A stretch of 18,042 bases of DNA. Origin: UBA2365 sp964594045 (GTDB lineage Bacteria; Bacteroidota; Bacteroidia; Chitinophagales; Saprospiraceae). Positions within the stretch are counted from its first letter, which is position 1. Each line of letters opens with the position of its first letter. The position numbers were made by a program, and so were the translations under genes. This document shows positions 16,801 through 18,042 of the stretch, in pieces. The notes beneath the pieces were generated by a model. That model did not search any database and was not told where the DNA came from. It saw nothing but the letters and a program-made list of their open reading frames with translations. The DNA is taken from positions 1 through 18,042 of the forward strand of contig CAZQKR010000065.1 in assembly GCA_964594045.1 (NCBI GenBank), read 5' to 3'.

Positions 16801-17767
16801 GGTGACGGATGCAGGGATGATCACCACTGAACTGACCGCAAGTACGGGTTGTGACAGCATCATTTATACGCAGGTTCATCTGTTGGAAAATGCGGCTGAG
16901 CAGCTGAGTGTTTTGTTGTGTCCGGGAGATTCCATATTGATCGATGGTCGGTGGTATGCTGCGGATGATGAAGTATCGCAGGTATTTGTGGCTGCCAATG
17001 GTTGCGATTCTACGCTGACCACCCGGATCAGGATGATCGGAGAACCGTCCGAGCCACAGATGGACATCGACTGTGCGAACAGGATCATCCGGTTGTCGGT
17101 GGATGCTTCGGAGGATTGGCTGGTGATGTGGGACAATGGAACAAGTGGCAGTGAGGCAATGTACCGGGACAGCACAGGGGCAACGGTAAACCTGCATGCA
17201 ATACCGGGTTGTGACCGGCAATTTAAGCTTGATCTGCCGGTGATACCGGAAATGAGTTTGTATGTATTTCCCGGAGATACGGTAGTGAGGGTGAACGAAC
17301 AGATCACGATAGATCTGGGTTTGGATGCAGGTGAATGGACGGTGGAATGGTTGCCTGCTTCGGTGGTAGATTGCAGCACATGTGCACGGGTCAATATATC
17401 AGCGCAAAGCAATACGGATATCGCGGTTCGGCTGACACATGAAAGCGGATGTGTATATGACATTGGTTTTAAGTTGAGCATCATCCGGCCAAATCTGTTA
17501 TTACCCAATGTATTCAGTCCCAACGGAGATGAGCTGAACGATACATGGAAAGCTGTACTGCCATCGGATCACCAACTGATCAGTTGTGAAATATTTGATC
17601 GCTGGGGCAATTTATTATTCTCTGTACAACAAAATAATACGGTGGAATGGGATGGCACTGTTAAAGGTCAAAGCCTGATGCCGGGAGTCTATGTTTTTGT
17701 GATGGAGTATCTGGATGGAGAAGGAAAGAAGCAGCTATTGAGCAGTGAGATCACTTTGTTGAGGTAG
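13886..17767 (+). CDS. Giant secreted protein: FG-GAP-like propeller, eight GCDS repeats, type B T9SS domain
   Basis: This 1293-residue protein has a signal peptide (1-20, ending DIYSQ). The first half (about 100-460) contains FG-GAP/VCBS-like calcium loops at DVDLDG (116-121), DFNKDG (179-184), DINHDG (287-292) and DFNYDG (388-393), as in integrin-type beta-propellers. A conserved linker starts at WPPVRNIWNQYNYHV (470) and leads into an Ig/CARDB-like domain (about 510-650). Eight tandem ~50-residue repeats follow (about 653-1053), each with an early cysteine (ACDSYTW or VCAGDSV) and a GCDS end. The C-terminus (about 1203-1293; NVFSPNGDELNDTW, EIFDRWGNLLF, W-D-G, G-V-Y-V-F) is the gliding-motility-associated type B T9SS domain. 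It is probably a surface adhesin or filament, exported by T9SS. The DNA is AT-rich up to about 15290 and clearly GC-richer after it. Confidence 0.93.
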   Translation: MPKIIVTFLIFFIFQDIYSQSNDCITFDTTLCYFIKTSQSSTFLIEKKWQSTDSLILTSEGILMGNSNGYCIPLIFKNGWDKNIEFVDLKSGKITKSFQTPSFNWVNSTMPFVIADVDLDGESEIIYACADYFSGIYDKPEYFDRLICYELDGTIKWISDHRFDDINGNDISGTPSLVDFNKDGIPEVYILNKIFNAQTGKLLLDGGNNGIGIEDLNRNITGIVDFGTSISIAGQFDSDTTDIELAAGYTVYKINVTNTDGLAGNSIIPYNINVNNRYRDGKTMMADINHDGILDIVVISSRYYNDGLIYAYSFDTGVPVLLAKIYPNNTSVIYDVNIVNLNNSNSSIIIVNCGGDVVGYSYDGSNTFKENWTISSSGDIYCSKVVFDFNYDGIHELVCKSQNKIYIYNIPDDINPVEIGSVDCNGFHLNDINLYTDENNITYLFTYCDSEIWNYYFFTVFGSPDNSQSWPPVRNIWNQYNYHVLNINDDLTVPRYMKNNATYENGRYNNFRVQQSLLDENGNLPIEAPNLSTAIHCVRFDPVSGVYTVSFDLYNASDASKTAPDQIPVSFYDGDPESGGQLLGTYLTTQTVAPGDTLQQLSHSFTASGLSQVVIVVNTDKTGGQPFTDEDFSIRECDFTDNFYISLDLPAIDTVQANICEGDLYTFYGTILSSPGTYYHTLTGQSGCDSLITVLQLTVSGTFVVETSVTACDGYQWRNFYETMSGMYVQVVENPHACDSLFILHLKINHSFTATESASACDSYTWQGNTYTESGTYTYTDQTIHGCDSILTLQLTIHPSEWVTLQHTACDSYTWNAQTYTLSGVYTFQTISSMGCDSIVQLDLTIVNQLEHHDDISVCAGDSVFIFDSWIQEAGDISQTFTAQSGCDSIQTYHVTIIDLPQREASATVCAGDSVFLYDRWFSVPDTYHLQLPNASGCDSLIHLEISELPVSERQEDYYLCRGDTGVVFGTMVTDAGMITTELTASTGCDSIIYTQVHLLENAAEQLSVLLCPGDSILIDGRWYAADDEVSQVFVAANGCDSTLTTRIRMIGEPSEPQMDIDCANRIIRLSVDASEDWLVMWDNGTSGSEAMYRDSTGATVNLHAIPGCDRQFKLDLPVIPEMSLYVFPGDTVVRVNEQITIDLGLDAGEWTVEWLPASVVDCSTCARVNISAQSNTDIAVRLTHESGCVYDIGFKLSIIRPNLLLPNVFSPNGDELNDTWKAVLPSDHQLISCEIFDRWGNLLFSVQQNNTVEWDGTVKGQSLMPGVYVFVMEYLDGEGKKQLLSSEITLLR
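15842..17041 (+). repeat. Eight in-gene tandem GCDS repeats
   Basis: Each unit codes for 47-52 residues. The pattern is a Cys followed by DSYTW or GDSV, an aromatic strand with SGTYT-like residues, then GCDS plus a strand such as ILTLQLTI. Units three and four are the most alike (ACDSYTW, TYT.SG.YT). Units five to eight use VCAGDSV-type openings. Diverged but regular spacing indicates an ancient tandem duplication; two cysteines per unit could form one disulfide each. Confidence 0.88.
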
Positions 17768-17775
17768 GGGTGTAG

Positions 17776-18042
17776 TGAATTTTCAAATGATCTGATTTTC
17801 AAATGATCTGATTTTCAAATTTTCAAATTTCCACATCAATCGATTATTCAATCAATGATTATTTTTTTGGTTCCCGCAGATCTCGCAGATCAGCGCAGAA
17901 ATTAGCTTCCTGATCAGAAAACAGATCTGCGAAAATCTGCGGGATCTGCGGGATAATCCTCGTCGCACCTTGGGCAATTATCAAATATTCAAATGATCCC
18001 TTCTACTAATTTCTCGCTTTTCCAAACATAGATCCGCGCTGC
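17776..18042. repeat. Modular intergenic repeat, copy 2 (runs off the window)
   Basis: After the last stop codon the DNA holds module A (17777-17830, TTTTCAAAT units with GATTTTCAAATGATCT doubled). Module B (17841-17954) follows; its 64-bp core is nearly identical to 2842-2905, and an 11-bp inverted pair lies at 17872-17882 and 17943-17953. Weaker similarity to copy 1 continues to about 17985. Module C (18024-18042) then begins and is cut by the window end. No gene is present. Order here is A-B-C, against C-A-B in copy 1, so the family may be arranged as tandem C-A-B units. Confidence 0.85.

Noticed and set aside
16876..17523. Long minus-strand frame (215 codons) opposite the giant T9SS gene, with a second at 16691-17221
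   Set aside because: They are antisense shadows of a GC-richer coding repeat region; composition (many S, T, H, R) lacks domain features and the plus strand has a clear repeat and sorting-domain protein.

Overview
The window comes from a Bacteroidota genome, most likely a member of the Saprospiria/Chitinophagia-like lineages. This is inferred from several things: two large secreted proteins ending in type IX secretion (T9SS) C-terminal domains (one type A, one type B), an ECF sigma factor followed by a membrane-anchored partner, near-absent Shine-Dalgarno sequences, promoter-like boxes of the Bacteroidota form (TTTG, about 19 nt, TAnnTTTG), and short palindromes between convergent genes. No rRNA, tRNA, CRISPR array, intact insertion sequence or phage gene was seen.

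Layout. (1) 71-1917: ECF sigma factor overlapping by 4 bp a protein with one inner-membrane helix and a beta-barrel-like C-terminal half, probably an anti-sigma/sensor partner. (2) 2081-2473: a lone acidic hypothetical gene on the minus strand. (3) 2474-3138: a gene-free stretch holding one copy of a modular intergenic repeat; a second copy ends the window (17776-18042). (4) 3139-4439, minus: a short-chain dehydrogenase and a conserved protein of unknown function. (5) 4569-5002, minus: a decayed C-terminal half of an MFS transporter with a visible frameshift. (6) 5310-7862, plus: three overlapping, translationally coupled genes (NAD-dependent epimerase/reductase, CPBP-type membrane protein, classical SDR). 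(7) 7893-7935: a perfect 21-bp-arm palindrome, probably a bidirectional terminator between convergent transcripts. (8) 7964-10548, minus: small outer-membrane-type protein, beta-lactamase-fold serine hydrolase lipoprotein and a periplasmic PAP2 phosphatase, all exported. (9) 10549-11176: a gene-free stretch with direct and inverted repeats, then a good promoter. (10) 11183-17767, plus: two large T9SS cargo proteins separated by a terminator hairpin.

Most notable points. The signal peptide of the first T9SS cargo is built from an 8-unit tetranucleotide (ATGT) microsatellite, which makes it a candidate phase-variable surface protein. The second cargo gene is a visible base-composition mosaic: an AT-rich FG-GAP-like propeller half joined to a GC-richer half carrying eight GCDS repeats and the type B sorting domain, which suggests cargo exchange on a conserved secretion module. 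The sigma-factor partner combines an inner-membrane anchor with a barrel-like domain. All functional assignments are from reading sequence and motifs; no database search was possible.
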